A DNA stretch of 64,000 nt from Ampullaceana balthica (GCA_944989445.1 CALYLW010000052.1:1159753-1223752), one strand, 5' to 3'; counted from the stretch's first letter, positions 11,902 through 24,867 are shown. Numbers and translations are program-made. The notes: generated by a model not told the origin, from the sequence alone.

Positions 11902-12094
11902 TTCATTATTATTTCAGCAAACGTTTATTGTTACCTGTCATAATACCTATGAAGAAGTAGGAACGTAATTTACATATAAGCTGATCAAAGCGTAAAATTA
12001 TATATGTATGTAACTGTTTACAATTTATGATAATTTTCTTGAACCGTGGAACCAGTTTACTGGTTGATATTCGCATGACGCATTCGACTTGCAG

Positions 12095-13750
12095 TTCTTA
12101 GACTTGTGTATTTTCATGCATGAAAAAGCTTGCTCACAGATGTATGTGCATCCAAAGAGTGACAAAAGTTTGGCAGCAAAGTTTTTAGGTGTTAAATTCT
12201 GGAAAAATCCATAAAACTCCAGCAGGTGAACTAATTTGAAATTGTCCTTCAGGTCATATCTGCTTGTAGCTCAAGCAGCTCTCATTGTATATCCTCTGGG
12301 TCTGAATCAGCTTCTGCACTAAATGGCGAGCTAAGGATAATGAATAGTGGTTCCAGGTTCTTGAAGTCTTGGACCTCCTTTCAAAGTCCACAGCCAAAGC
12401 ATGAAACTGTCTTGTACTTGTCAGCCTTTTCACCAGAATTTTTTTTCTGTTTCAGCAAAGGGAAATGGTAAAACCTGTTTTCACCTGCTTGCCTGGAGAA
12501 CAGGGAGAGCTTTGCTTGAAAAGATTTAACATGCACATACATTTTATGTGCAAAAAAAAGCTATTGCCCTCAAGTTTGACATTTAGTTCATTCACCTTTT
12601 CCATAATGTCAATGGCAAACATGAAGTCTGACATCCACTCTTCATTAATAGTGGTAGTAACAATGTCACAAACAAAACCCTTCACCTCCAGTAACATACC
12701 TATTTCTTCCTTGAGATCAGACACCCGCCTCAATGTCTTTCCCAGGCTCAGCCAGCGGACACTGCTATGGTAAATAATTATTAATATCATAATATTCAGT
12801 TTCCGAATCTTCAAGCAGCACTCTGAACTGCCTGTGGTTAAGTGCCCTTGCTCTGATGAGGTTTATAACACTGACAACTGGGTTAATATCATGCTTGATA
12901 TTCAACGCAGCTTTACCCAGACTTTCCTGATGAATGACACAATGGGGAAGTAAGAGTGTATGGTCAGGAGGTTCTTATTTCATTTTATTCGTTATCAACT
13001 TCACAAGACCTACGTTTTTTCCAGTCAAAGCACGCGCTCCATCGGTTGTTACACTTGTTATCTTGTTCCACACCAACCCAGTTCTCAACAGCATTAAATG
13101 AATCCTGGCCTGTAGTTGTGTCTTTGAGTGGCTCAACACTAAGTGATTCTTCAGTTAACTCAAACCGAGTGTTTATTCCACTTATAAATACCAACAATTG
13201 TGTTGTGTCGTGTACATCGGTACTTTCGTCCAATGCAAGAGAGTACCATAAAAAGTCTTTGATTGAATCTCGAAGTTGGTGCCTCAAATAGTCAACAATG
13301 TTTTTCAACACGACTGAAAACAGTTCACCTTGATAAAGAAATGCTGTAAAATTTTGTTTTCTGCTTTGGACTCATAATGCTCACTGTCAGAAAAAGACTT
13401 GTTCTGTTTTACAATCTTATGGAACGGCACCAATCTGGCTTAGGTTGCACCATCTTGAATTAAAGATTGTTTGGTGAAACCAGTTTGCTGCTTCTTTAAA
13501 TTATGAACCAACCCTTGCAATTCCCTTTTCTCTCTTCGTTCAAGTTGGATGCTAAATTGTGAAAGAAATCCCAATGTTTTATTTGGTGGTGTATTTTTAA
13601 GTTGTACTCCTTAAGGACGCTCACACACTCGCGGCACAGCAAGTAGACTGCTTTTCTGCCAACGCTCGTGAAGCAATATTTAGCGATCCATTCGTCATTA
13701 AAAACACGACATTCGTCTTCAATCTTTCTTTTGTTTTGGCAGAACTCATG
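12095..13750 (-). pseudogene. hAT transposase, GTF2IRD2-like, decayed
   Basis: Minus-strand blocks in order are as follows. A BED-like finger lies at about 13750-13545 (CRVFNDEWIAKYCF, then a CxxC and HHQIKH). The catalytic block at 13311-12985 holds LALDESTDVHDTTQLL (first Asp). 12814-12452 holds YHSSVRWLSLGKTLRRV and then DIMEKVNELNVKLEG. The hAT dimerisation end lies at about 12190-12095 (SLFGCTYICEQAFSCM). This order is that of the GTF2IRD2/Charlie8 family. Several frameshifts and stops separate the blocks, so no product is expected. Confidence 0.85.
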
Positions 13751-14183
13751 GTTAAATCAACGTCTATTCGATTTTAAATTACAATTTTACAAACCCGCCA
13801 GTATGTAAATCGTAAACAAATGCCGCTTCTGTTTGAGCTGAAATGCAGTTTCCAATAAGGATGTTATAATTAATGAATAATAATGATCACTAATCAATTG
13901 TGAAGTCATAAAACTGATTTAATATCCCTTGATACGAATCAAATACTCGGAATAAAGTTTTTAAAATATTGCTACAATTCTAAACAAGGAAATTTAACAT
14001 CGACATAAGATCGAAACATGTACATGCCTGCGGGCCGCATAATATTAACTGGCGGGCCGCATGCAGCCCGCAGTTTGCCCACCCCTGTCTTAATACATTC
14101 CACAAGGTATTAAGTACTTGACTTAATTAAGTTAGAAAATTTTCCTCGTAGTAACATACGGCATGGATGATGAAGGTGTAGTG

Positions 14184-15375
14184 CAGTGTTGTCCAACCGG
14201 TGTGACGCAGCACACTAGTGTGCCGCGAGAAAATTTTAATGTGCCGCGACAGATTTAAAAAATACCGTAAATTGCTAGGATTTTCGAACTTTCAAGTTTT
14301 GAAAAAAAATATCCTTAACCGGAAAAGAATTAAATAAAAACGTTTCATGTTTGTATTGTTCTGGTTGTGAAAATCTCTTGAAAGCTACAAAATTTCTCTC
14401 CTCCATTGGGGATATATTATATATCTGTCGTAAGTAAATAAAAACCCTTTCCTGCTGTTCACTTTTTTAAAAACTTTTAATTACAGACGGCTATGGATAA
14501 TTTTTTGAAGAGAAGCCAGAAGGATTCCAGCGAGCATCAAAATGGAGGGAGAGCTGCGAAATCTAAGAAGAATGTTACCAAACGGAAATATCACGAGGAA
14601 TATCTTGAGTATGGTTTCATACAATGTGCAAATGATCCTTCTCTTCCGTTTTTGTCTTAATTGTAACATGGCATTGTCCAACGAGTCCATGAATCCCAGT
14701 AAACTGAAGCGGCATCTGAACTCAAATCATCTAGGATTGAAAGACAAGCCGAAAAGTTATTTCGCATCCACTCGGTCCAATTTAGAGCAGCAATAAAAAT
14801 AATGCAGAAATTTTCCTCCATTTCTGTCAAAGCTCAGTTAGAAAGCTATAAAATTTCGAATCTTTTGATCAAACAAAAGAAATCTCATTTGGACGCTGAG
14901 ACAATCCTATTGCCGTCTTTACGAATCGCAGTTGAGACTATGGAGTTGGGACCCGACGCTGTGGAAAAAATAAATAAGATTCCACTATCTCACCAGACGA
15001 TGAAACGTCGGATTGCTGATATTTCGACAGATTTGGACAATCAAATTAAAGAGCATTTTGCGGAAGCCGACGACATCCAAAAGCTCTGGGCAATGCAAAT
15101 CGATGAAAGTACTGACATCAGCGGAAAGGCGCAACTCCTCGCATACGTCACACATGAAAGACTGCAGATGATAGACAGAGAAATGAGAGTTTGCTTATCC
15201 AGCAATGAGCCGCGTTTTGAGCTCATCTGCTCCAAAGAAAACGCTCAAGTTTATCTCATTAATTATGAAACATCTTTTTAATAAACACTGATTTCTTGTT
15301 TTTTTGTGAGGTGTGCCGCGCACATTTTTTTACCAGTTTAGTGTGCCGTGGACGATTTTAGGTTGGACAACACTG
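14184..15375 (+). mobile_element. hAT transposon with perfect 8-bp duplication
   Basis: Terminal inverted repeats CAGTGTTGTCCAACC (14184) and GGTTGGACAACACTG (to 15375) are flanked by identical GTGTAGTG at 14176-14183 and 15376-15383. Subterminal 'gtgccgcg' repeats occur on both sides. At 1192 bp it is shorter than an autonomous element because the transposase is internally deleted. Confidence 0.95.
14493..15281 (+). pseudogene. ZBED5/ZMYM6-like hAT transposase, internally deleted
   Basis: The start is MDNFLKRSQKDSSEH, typical of this hAT group. A BED finger follows (CLNCNMALSNES, then KLKRHLNSNH); a frameshift near 14660 splits it. The frame then reaches IDESTDISGKAQLLAYV (first catalytic Asp). 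Immediately after, at about 15150, the sequence jumps to the C-terminal tail (CLSSNEPRFELICSK). The central catalytic region and most of the dimerisation domain are absent. The deletion join keeps the frame. The product would lack the full catalytic triad. Confidence 0.85.
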
Positions 15376-15383
15376 GTGTAGTG

Positions 15384-15895
15384 TAAAATTAAAATATTTC
15401 ATAAATTAAAATTGAAACGCATTAGTTCTCAAAACTAAATTAAAATTCTCTTCAAAATAGTATACGCACCGTTCTGTTAAGTGTACAATTACCCAAATTG
15501 TCCAAATCTTAATCGAATTCTATAGAGATCTTACTAAATATATGCTGAAAAAATTGTTGTTTAAATAGTGTAATCCTTCTACTTCTGTCACAAGATGCAT
15601 CTTTTTCCAGTGACCTACTTTTTCCCTGTGGCCCAAGCGCCTTTATTTGCCACGTAGAAGATTTTCTAATATAAACACAAAATGAGGTTATGACCTTTCA
15701 CCTGTGTGTCGGGCGGAATGTTTATACTTTTTAGGTCAGGTTAATTCTAATATTAATATTAGTAATAGTCGAATTTTATTTTGCTTTTTAAATTATGAAA
15801 ATGGAATAATATTAATATCTGTGATTTTGTGTGTGGATTTCTAGTTGTTTCTTAGCGACATTTTTATGACGACTTACTGGCACTAGGTGAAACCT
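15384..15895. repeat. Dispersed ~500-bp repeat, copy 2
   Basis: This is colinear with 440-965 (see that entry). The copy begins directly at the right target duplication of the hAT at 14184-15375, so the hAT may have landed at its left edge. Confidence 0.75.
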
Positions 15896-16321
15896 GTAGG
15901 TACTGTATTTAACTTTTATTGCATTATTTTTAGCGGTAAAATAAATTAGTAATGCTATTTTTAAAAAAATAATTTCATGTTTTTTTTCCTTCAAATTCTT
16001 GTATCTTATAATCATTTTATTAACTTAACCATTATAAGTAACAGCTTCATGTTAAAATATTTCGTATACAGTTTACATCCTTACTTAAATAATCTACTTT
16101 TAGATACATTTCTATCCTTGCATTGATGTATATAAAAAGATTGAACAAAAAATGACAACAATTTTGTTAACATCCGTATCCATTTCTACCTCTACACATA
16201 TATAATTATCTTCATGTTTAAATCAATTCTTTTTTTAAAAAAAATATAACAAAATAATTTTTGAGCCTAACAAATTTTCGTTCATTCCGAAATAATGCCG
16301 GGACCCAGGACTCATGTGGGA
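15896..16321. other. AT-rich stretch, nothing recognised
   Basis: No open frame, repeat end or known motif is seen before the TIR element at 16322. Confidence 0.5.
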
Positions 16322-17950
16322 GGAGAGGTGTCACTAGGAGGGTGCGGGGGCGTGGAGTGCGGATAACACTGGGTGACACCATCACAACGTATGGCACCAT
16401 CACAACGTATGACACCATCACAACGTATGGCACAATCACAACGTATGACACCATCACAAGGTATGGCACCATCACAACGTATGGCACCATCACAACGTAT
16501 GGCACCATCACAACGTATGGCACCATCACAACGTATGGCACCATCACAACGTATGGCACCATCACAACGTATGGCACCATCACAACGTCAACGTATGACA
16601 CCATCACAACGTATGGCACCATCACAACGTATGGCACCATCACAACGTATGGCACCATCACAACGTATGGTCCATTACAACGTAAGGCACCATCACAACG
16701 TATGGCACCATCACAACGTATGGCACCATCACAACGTATGGCACCATCACAACGTAAGGCACCATCACAACTTATGGCACCATCACAACGTATGGCACCA
16801 TCACAACGTATGGCACCATCACAACGTATGGCACCATCAGAACGTATGGCACCATCACAACGTATGGCACCATCACAACGTATGGCACCATCACAACGTA
16901 TGGCACCATTACAACGTATGGCACCATCACAACGTATGGCACCATCACAACGTATGGCACCATCACAACGTATGGCACCATCACAACGTATGGCACCATC
17001 ACAACGTATGGCACCATCACAACGTATGGCACCATCACAACGTATGGCACCTTCACAACGTATGGCACCATCACAACGTATGGCACCATCACAACGTATG
17101 GCACCATCACAACGTATGGCACCATCACAACGTATGGCACCATCACAACGTATGGCACCATCACAACGCATGGCACCATCACAACGCATGGCACCATCAC
17201 AACGCATGGCACCAGCACAACGCATGGCACCATCACAACGCATGGCACCATCACAACGCATGGCACCATCACAACGCATGGCACCATCACAACGCATGGC
17301 ACCATCACAACGCATGGCACCATCACAACGTATGGCACCATCACAACGTATGGCACCATCACAACGTATGGCACCATCACAACGTATGGCACCATCACAA
17401 CGTATGACACCATCACAACGTATGGCACCATCACAACGTATGGCACCATCACAACGTATGGCACCCCACAACGTATGGCACCATCACAACGTATGGCACC
17501 CTCACAACGTATGGCACCATCACAACGTATGGCACCATCACAACGTATGGCACCCTCACAACGTATGGCACCCTCACAACGTATGGCACCATCACAACGT
17601 ATGGCACCATCACAACGTATGGCACCATCACAACGTATGGCACCATCACAACGTATGGCACCATCACAACGTATGGCACCCTCACAACGTATGGAACCAT
17701 CACAACGTATGGCACCATCACAACGTATGGCACCATCACAACGTATGGCACCATCACAACGTATGGCACCCTCACAACGTATGGCACCATCACAACGTAT
17801 GGCACCATCACAACGAATGACACCATCACAACGTATGGCACAAAAATGTAGATTTCTGTTTGTTCCCGTTATTAAAATTGGCAATAGGAGACTTGGAGAA
17901 GGACTATGGAGTACATCTTGAGGGCTTACAACTCTAGTGACGCCTTTGCC
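16322..17950. mobile_element. TIR element (AGGCGTCACTAG ends) carrying an 18-bp array
   Basis: The left end has GAGGTGTCACTAGGAGG at about 16325 and the right end has CTAGTGACGCCTTTGCC to about 17950, an imperfect inverted repeat. The right interior (TGTTCCCGTTATT, then AGACTTGGAGAAGG and CTATGG) matches the related element at 27205-27365, which has no array. The array therefore arose inside this copy. Confidence 0.6.
16373..17840. repeat. 18-bp tandem array (~81 copies)
   Basis: The unit is ATGGCACCATCACAACGT. Because 18 is a multiple of three and the unit has no stop in several frames, long false open frames run on both strands (repeats of MAPSQR, TYGTIT and HHNVWH). A block of consecutive units at about 17168-17320 shares the change CGTATGG to CGCATGG, and units with CCCTCAC cluster at 17480-17770, showing local homogenisation. 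One six-base slip lies at about 16588. Confidence 0.98.
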
Positions 17951-18499
17951 AGGAGGAATAATTAGCCTAATATCATGTACATTTCAAAACGTAGGTCAGT
18001 ACCAGGCGTGTTACATTTATTTGAATTAGATCTCTTTATTTCTTCTTCTCTACACACTTTGAACATCTACTTAATAGTAATATATTTTTTCTAAACCCCC
18101 CCCCGTATTTTTTATTTTTCTTTCTTTTTTTTTAATAGTTGAATTTATAGAGTGATTTTTTTCTCACTTTTTCTACGACTACTGACACGCCGACACTAAT
18201 ATCTTCTGGGTGCTTAGGGATAGCTATAACTAATTTGTTAATAATTTATTATCGACATTTACGATTTCTTTCGATTTCAATTAGCTTTGTTTTCACTTTT
18301 TGTATTCAATTGTATAGTGTTCTCTTGTCATTTTTTCACTTGTTTTGAGTTCAATGGTCGTGTGTTCACTTGTCACTTGACATATGAGTTTTATATTCCT
18401 AAAAGTTTCTCTTAATAAAGTCCATAAATGTGTTTAATTTTTTATTTACTTCATTAAGTAAAATGACACGGCTCCATAATGTCCGCGTGTATGTCAGTT
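17951..18499. other. AT-rich stretch, nothing recognised
   Basis: Poly-C and poly-T runs at 18095-18135 are the only distinct features. No gene is seen. Confidence 0.5.
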
Positions 18500-18640
18500 T
18501 TATTTCTATCGTGACTTATGTAGAGCCATTAGGAGCATTTGACATTGTTTCATATTTGCCTTATTATGACACACACTCTCTTAGACAAACAACTCAGATC
18601 TATGGAATTTTTAACGTGCCAACTTTAAATGTTCCAAAGA
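18500..18640. repeat. Dispersed repeat, single-copy form of the 40-bp minisatellite
   Basis: Shared blocks with 54465-54790 are GTGACTTATG, CCATTAGGAGCATTTG (CCGTTAGGAGCATTTG there), CATTGTTTCAT, TTTGCCTTA, AACTCAGA and ACTTTAAATG. Here the CATTGTTTCAT...ACTCT segment is present once; at 54501 it is expanded. Confidence 0.75.
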
Positions 18641-18669
18641 TCATTTAATCCGAAAACAGAATTAGCAAT

Positions 18670-18891
18670 CAGTGGCGTAGCTAGGGGAGGGGGGGTCCAA
18701 ATTTGAAAAGTACCCCAGTACCCCACTTGAGGGGGCCCCCAAAGGAGTGTCCGAATTTTTTTTATTTTAAATAAATGTTAAATATTATGCCATCTGCCAA
18801 AATGCAGGGGTACCAAAAGAGGCCAAGCCTCCCGGGCTCCCAAAGAGGCCAAGCCCCCCCCCTGGGCCCCAAATCCCTAGCCACGGCACTG
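18670..18891. mobile_element. hAT-type MITE, CAGTGGCGTAGCTAGG family
   Basis: The ends CAGTGGCGTAGCTAGGG and TCCCTAGCCACGGCACTG are inverted repeats. They are flanked by identical TTAGCAAT at 18662-18669 and 18892-18899. It is 222 bp with a GC-rich interior of poly-C/poly-G tracts. A coding relative of the family is the split element at 27366-39408. Confidence 0.93.
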
Positions 18892-18965
18892 TTAGCAATC
18901 ACTATAAATTGAACTTAAAAGTCATTTAATTATTAAACATGACAGGCAAATAATTTTTTTTAAAT

Positions 18966-19303
18966 GGGGCCGTCCATAAATGACGTCACATGATTTTTTG
19001 CCGATTTTCACCCCTCCTCCCCCCATCACACTTCGTCACAAAAACTTAGATCCCCATCCGATATGACGTCACAAAGCTTTGAACACCCCCCCCCCACCAT
19101 AAAAGCCGTGTTTTCTAATTAAAAGGTAGCATATTTCAAATCATATTTTTGACATGTACATATGTATTTAGTGTAAGTCTGCATTCTAATATAATAACAC
19201 ACACAAAGCCATGTAAAACGTCATTAATGAAATAAAGTTTTGAGTTTTGATGTGACGTCACATTTCTTAACACAGGCGTGAGACGTCATTTGTGGACGGC
19301 CCT
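18966..19303. mobile_element. TIR MITE, GGGGCCGTCCATAAATGACG family
   Basis: The ends GGGGCCGTCCATAAATGACG and the inverted CGTCATTTGTGGACGGCCC are complete. It is about 338 bp and non-coding. This intact copy is the template that shows 27424-37194 is the same MITE split by insertion. The TTA duplication at that copy suggests a PIF/Harbinger relative; this is an inference. Confidence 0.85.
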
Positions 19304-19397
19304 ATTTTTAAAAAAAAATTATCACAAAAAGCCATTTTTATTGAGGCAAAACAATTTGAGCATAAGTGGTCATAATGTTTTAAATGTTGGAATACTG

Positions 19398-22300
19398 GCG
19401 TGAGTGGTTACCATTATACCCATCTCTTACACCGAGTGAATGGTTACCATTATACCCATCTCTTACACCGAGTGAATGGTTACCGTTATACCCATCTCTT
19501 ACACCTAGTGAGTGGTTACCATTATACCCATCTCTTACACCGAGTGAATGGTTACCATTATACCCATCTCTTACACCGAGTGAATGGTTACCATTATACC
19601 CATCTCTTACACCGAGTGAATGGTTACCATTATACCCATCTCTTACACCTAGTGAATGGTTACCATTATACCCATCTCTTACACCGAGTGAATGGTTACC
19701 ATTATACCCATCTCTTACACCGAGTGAATGGTTACCGTTATACCCATCTCTTACACCTAGTGAGTGGTTACCATTATACCCATCTCTTACACCGAGTGAA
19801 TGGTTACCATTATACCCATCTCTTACACCGAGTGAATGGTTACCATTATACCCATCTCTTACACCTAGTGAGTGGTTACCATTATACCCATCTCTTACAC
19901 CTAGTGAGTGGTTACCATTATACCCATCTCTTACACCGAGTGAATGGTTACCATTATACCCATCTCTTACACCGAGTGAATGGTTACCATTATACCCATC
20001 TCTTACACCTAGTGAGTGGTTACCATTATACCCATCTCTTACACCTAGTGAGTGGTTACCATTATACCCATCTCTTACACCTAGTGAGTGGTTACCATTA
20101 TACCCATCTCTTACACCTAGTGAGTGGTTACCATTATACCCATCTCTTACACCTAGTGAGTGGTTACCATTATACCCATCTCTTACACCGAGTGAATGGT
20201 TACCATTATACCCATCTCTTACACCGAGTGAGTGGTTACCATTATACCCATCTCTTACACCTAGTGAGTGCTTACCATTATACCCATCTCTTACACCGAG
20301 TGAATGGTTACCATTATACCCATCTCTTACACCGAGTGAATGGTTACCATTATACCCATCTCTTACACCTAGTGAGTGCTTACCATTATACCCATCTCTT
20401 ACACCGAGTGAGTGGTTACCATTATACCCATCTCTTACACCTAGTGAGTGGTTACCATTATACCCATCTCTTACACCTAGTGAATGGTTACCATTATACC
20501 CATCTCTTACACCTAGTGAATGGTTACCATTATACCCATCTCTTACACCTAGTGAGTGGTTACCATTATACCCATCTCTTACACCTAGTGAATGGTTACC
20601 ATTATACCCATCTCTTACACCTAGTGAGTGGTTACCATTATACCCATCTCTTACACCTAGTGAGTGGTTACCATTATACCCATCTCTTACACCGAGTGAA
20701 TGGTTACCATTATACCCATCTCTTACACCTAGTGAATGGTTACCATTATACCCATCTCTTACACCTAGTGAGTGGTTACCATTATACCCATCTCTTACAC
20801 CTAGTGAGTGGTTACCATTATACCCATCTCTTACACCTAGTGAGTGGTTACCATTATACCCATCTCTTACACCGAGTGAATGGTTACCATTATACCCATC
20901 TCTTACACCTAGTGAGTGGTTACCATTATACCCATCTCTTACACCTAGTGAATGGTTACCATTATACCCATCTCTTACACCTAGTGAGTGGTTACCATTA
21001 TACCCATCTCTTACACCTAGTGAGTGGTTACCATTATACCCATCTCTTACACCGAGTGAATGGTTACCATTATACCCATCTCTTACACCTAGTGAGTGGT
21101 TACCATTATACCCATCTCTTACACCTAGTGAATGGTTACCATTATACCCATCTCTTACACCTAGTGAGTGGTTACCATTATACCCATCTCTTACACCTAG
21201 TGAGTGGTTACCATTATACCCATCTCTTACACCTAGTGAATGGTTACCATTATACCCATCTCTTACACCTAGTGAGTGGTTACCATTATACCCATCTCTT
21301 ACACCGAGTGAATGGTTACCATTATACCCATCTCTTACACCGAGTGAATGGTTACCATTATACCCATCTCTTACACCTAGTGAGTGCTTACCATTATACC
21401 CATCTCTTACACCGAGTTAGTGGTTACCATTATACCCATCTCTTACACCGAGTGAATGGTTACCATTATACCCATCTCTTACACCTAGTGAGTGCTTACC
21501 ATTATACCCATCTCTTACACCGAGTGAATGGTTACCATTATACCCATCTCTTACACCGAGTGAATGGTTACCATTATACCCATCTCTTACACCTAGTGAG
21601 TGCTTACCATTATACCCATCTCTTACACCGAGTTAGTGGTTACCATTATACCCATCTCTTACACCGAGTTAGTGGTTACCATTATACCCATCTCTTACAC
21701 CGAGTTAGTGGTTACCATTATACCCATCTCTTACACCGAGTTAGTGGTTACCATTATACCCATCTCTTACACCTAGTGAGTGCTTACCATTATACCCATC
21801 TCTTACACCGAGTGAATGGTTACCATTATACCCATCTCTTACACCGAGTGAATGGTTACCATTATACCCATCTCTTACACCTAGTGAGTGCTTACCATTA
21901 TACCCATCTCTTACACCGAGTGAATGGTTACCATTATACCCATCTCTTACACCGAGTGAATGGTTACCATTATACCCATCTCTTACACCTAGTGAGTGCT
22001 TACCATTATACCCATCTCTTACACCGAGTTAGTGGTTACCATTATACCCATCTCTTACACCGAGTTAGTGGTTACCATTATACCCATCTCTTACACCGAG
22101 TTAGTGGTTACCATTATACCCATCTCTTACACCTAGTGAGTGCTTACCATTATACCCATCTCTTACACCGAGTGAATGGTTACCATTATACCCATCTCTT
22201 ACACCGAGTTAGTGGTTACCATTATACCCATCTCTTACACCTAGTGAGTGGTTACCATTATACCCATCTCTTACACCGAGTGAATGGTTACCATTATACC

Positions 22301-24042
22301 CATCTCTTACACCGAGTGAATGGTTACCATTATACCCATCTCTTACACCTAGTGAGTGGTTACCATTATACCCATCTCTTACACCTAGTGAGTGGTTACC
22401 ATTATACCCATCTCTTACACCTAGTGAGTGGTTACCATTATACCCATCTCTTACACCGAGTGAATGGTTACCATTATACCCATCTCTTACACCGAGTGAA
22501 TGGTTACCATTATACCCATCTCTTACACCTAGTGAGTGCTTACCATTATACCCATCTCTTACACCGAGTTAGTGGTTACCATTATACCCATCTCTTACAC
22601 CTAGTGAATGGTTACCATTATACCCATCTCTTACACCGAGTGAATGGTTACCATTATACCCATCTCTTACACCGAGTGAATGGTTACCATTATACCCATC
22701 TCTTACACCGAGTGAATGGTTACCATTATACCCATCTCTTACACCTAGTGAGTGCTTACCATTATACCCATCTCTTACACCTAGTGAGTGGTTACCATTA
22801 TACCCATCTCTTACACCTAGTGAGTGGTTACCATTATACCCATCTCTTACACCTAGTGAGTGCTTACCATTATACCCATCTCTTACACCGAGTGAGTGGT
22901 TACCATTATACCCATCTCTTACACCTAGTGAGTGGTTACCATTATACCCATCTCTTACACCTAGTGAGTGGTTACCATTATACCCATCTCTTACACCTAG
23001 TGAGTGGTTACCATTATACCCATCTCTTACACCTAGTGAGTGGTTACCATTATACCCATCTCTTACACCTAGTGAGTGGTTACCATTATACCCATCTCTT
23101 ACACCTAGTGAGTGGTTACCATTATACCCATCTCTTACACCTAGTGAGTGGTTACCATTATACCCATCTCTTACACCTAGTGAGTGGTTACCATTATACC
23201 CATCTCTTACACCTAGTGAGTGGTTACCATTATACCCATCTCTTACACCTAGTGAATGGTTACCATTATACCCATCTCTTACACCTAGTGAGTGCTTACC
23301 ATTATACCCATCTCTTACACCTAGTGAGTGGTTACCATTATACCCATCTCTTACACCGAGTGAATGGTTACCATTATACCCATCTCTTACACCTAGTGAG
23401 TGGTTACCATTATACCCATCTCTTACACCTAGTGAGTGGTTACCATTATACCCATCTCTTACACCGAGTGAATGGTTACCATTATACCCATCTCTTACAC
23501 CTAGTGAATGGTTACCATTATACCGATCTCTTACACCGAGTGAATGGTTACCATTATACCCATCTCTTACACCTAGTGAGTGGTTACCATTATACCGATC
23601 TCTTACACCGAGTGAATGGTTACCATTATACCCATCTCTTACACCTAGTGAGTGCTTACCATTATACCCATCTCTTACACCTAGTGAGTGGTTACCATTA
23701 TACCCATCTCTTACACCTAGTGAGTGCTTACCATTATACCCATCTCTTATACCTAGTGAATGGTTACCATTATACCCATCTCTTACACCTAGTGAGTGCT
23801 TACCATTATACCCATCTCTTACACCTAGTGAGTGCTTACCATTATACCCATCTCTTACACCTAGTGAGTGCTTACCATTATACCCATCTCTTACACCTAG
23901 TGAGTGGTTACCATTATACCCATCTCTTACACCTAGTGAGTGCTTACCATTATACCCATCTCTTACACCTAGTGAGTGCTTACCATTATACTCATCTCTT
24001 ACACCTAGTGAGTGCTTACCATTATACCCATCTCTTACACCT
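19398..24042. repeat. 36-bp satellite (~129 copies) with higher-order structure
   Basis: The unit reads TGGTTACCATTATACC, then CATCTCTTACACC and (G/T)AGTGARTG. Variant positions define unit types: accgagtgaatgg, acctagtgagtgg, acctagtgaatgg, acctagtgagtgc and accgagttagtgg. Types recur in order. Between about 20692 and 21230 a five-unit (180-bp) pattern repeats. Elsewhere a three-unit pattern ending in the 'gtgc' type dominates. The period is divisible by three, giving false 678- and 1557-residue frames. Confidence 0.98.
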
Positions 24043-24094
24043 AGAAAAACGTGATGCGTGTGTGCACGATTAGCCTCTAATGTTTTATCTTATT

Positions 24095-24545
24095 CTTTAA
24101 CTTACAGACGCTCCTTCTACACAAAAAGTTTATTGCGTCTTACTCTTATCCACGGTTGTATGTCTATCTTGTCATTTTTAAGAAGTTTTTAATGTTATTG
24201 TGTGATGGTGTGGCCCTTAGTTTAACTTATGCAGTAACTCTTGTCAGTAATGAATCTGCACCAGTGATAAATCTTGCAGCATCATATATTCAGAAAATCC
24301 ATATTTTAATATAGATCTAACCAAGGTACCACTGTAAGTTAGCATATTTTAGTTTTATTTTTAAAAATTATATTTGTACAAGTTTCTTTTTATAAAGCCA
24401 AAAGTTTGATTTCAATTTTAAATTATTTCATTTATATGTGGATTTCATGCAAATTTTTCATTTATTGTGAATTCTAAATTCTAAAAACGTTGCATCTTTT
24501 GTTCGGATTAGTTGCTTTCCATGGATTAAGTTGATTGCATTTATT
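24095..24545 (-). mobile_element. Relic of CR1/L2-like LINE 3' end
   Basis: Minus-strand sequence is colinear with the LINE at 28125-36938. It has the GGAGCGTCTGTAAG 3' tail at 24104, an AATGAATCTGCACC block, the AGTTTCTTTTTATAAAGCC block at 24381 and the TTTCCATGGATTAAG block near 24515. It has many stops. It begins directly at the end of the 36-bp satellite. Confidence 0.8.
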
Positions 24546-24867
24546 TACTTTTATTTTATTTAATACCCTAAACAAGTAACAGTTCTCTAGGTGTGAGCGT
24601 TACGATATACTCCAATTTTTTCTTCTATTTTTAACACTGCAATAAGTTTTTTAATTTTAAGTTTTGGACAATGTTCCTTCTCTCGAATTTGTCAAAACCC
24701 TATTTGACGTACTACAGACAATCATTTTAGTAATTCTTTCCAAATGAATATAAATAAAAATTCTTTATTTAAATAAGTTGTTGAAATGTTGAAGTTTTGG
24801 TATGCGTGTTCATTTGTATTAGCTAATAGCTAGTTTAAGTTTGAGAACATAGGTACAAAGAAAATTC
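24546..24867. other. AT-rich stretch, nothing recognised
   Basis: No gene or repeat end is seen between the LINE relic and the 25-bp array. Confidence 0.5.

Larger units (their letters stand above)
10914..14087 (-). mobile_element. hAT transposon, GTF2IRD2/Charlie8-like, copy 1
   Basis: Terminal inverted repeats are CAGGGGTGGGCAAACT at 10914 and AGTTTGCCCACCCCTG ending at 14087, with subterminal GGGCCGCAT repeats on both sides. The flanking 8 bp (agttaatg and tcttaata) match at five positions, an eroded target duplication. The inside encodes a decayed minus-strand transposase and is interrupted by a 752-bp Helitron (11150-11901). A second copy lies at 61870 to the window end. Confidence 0.85.

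Noticed and set aside
16218..17921. Long open frames (up to 519 residues) on both strands
   Set aside because: They are products of an 18-bp tandem repeat without stops. The same DNA is open in several frames on both strands.
19384..24073. 678- and 1557-residue open frames
   Set aside because: They come from a 36-bp satellite. There is no codon bias, promoter or splice context, and the unit variants do not preserve amino acids selectively.
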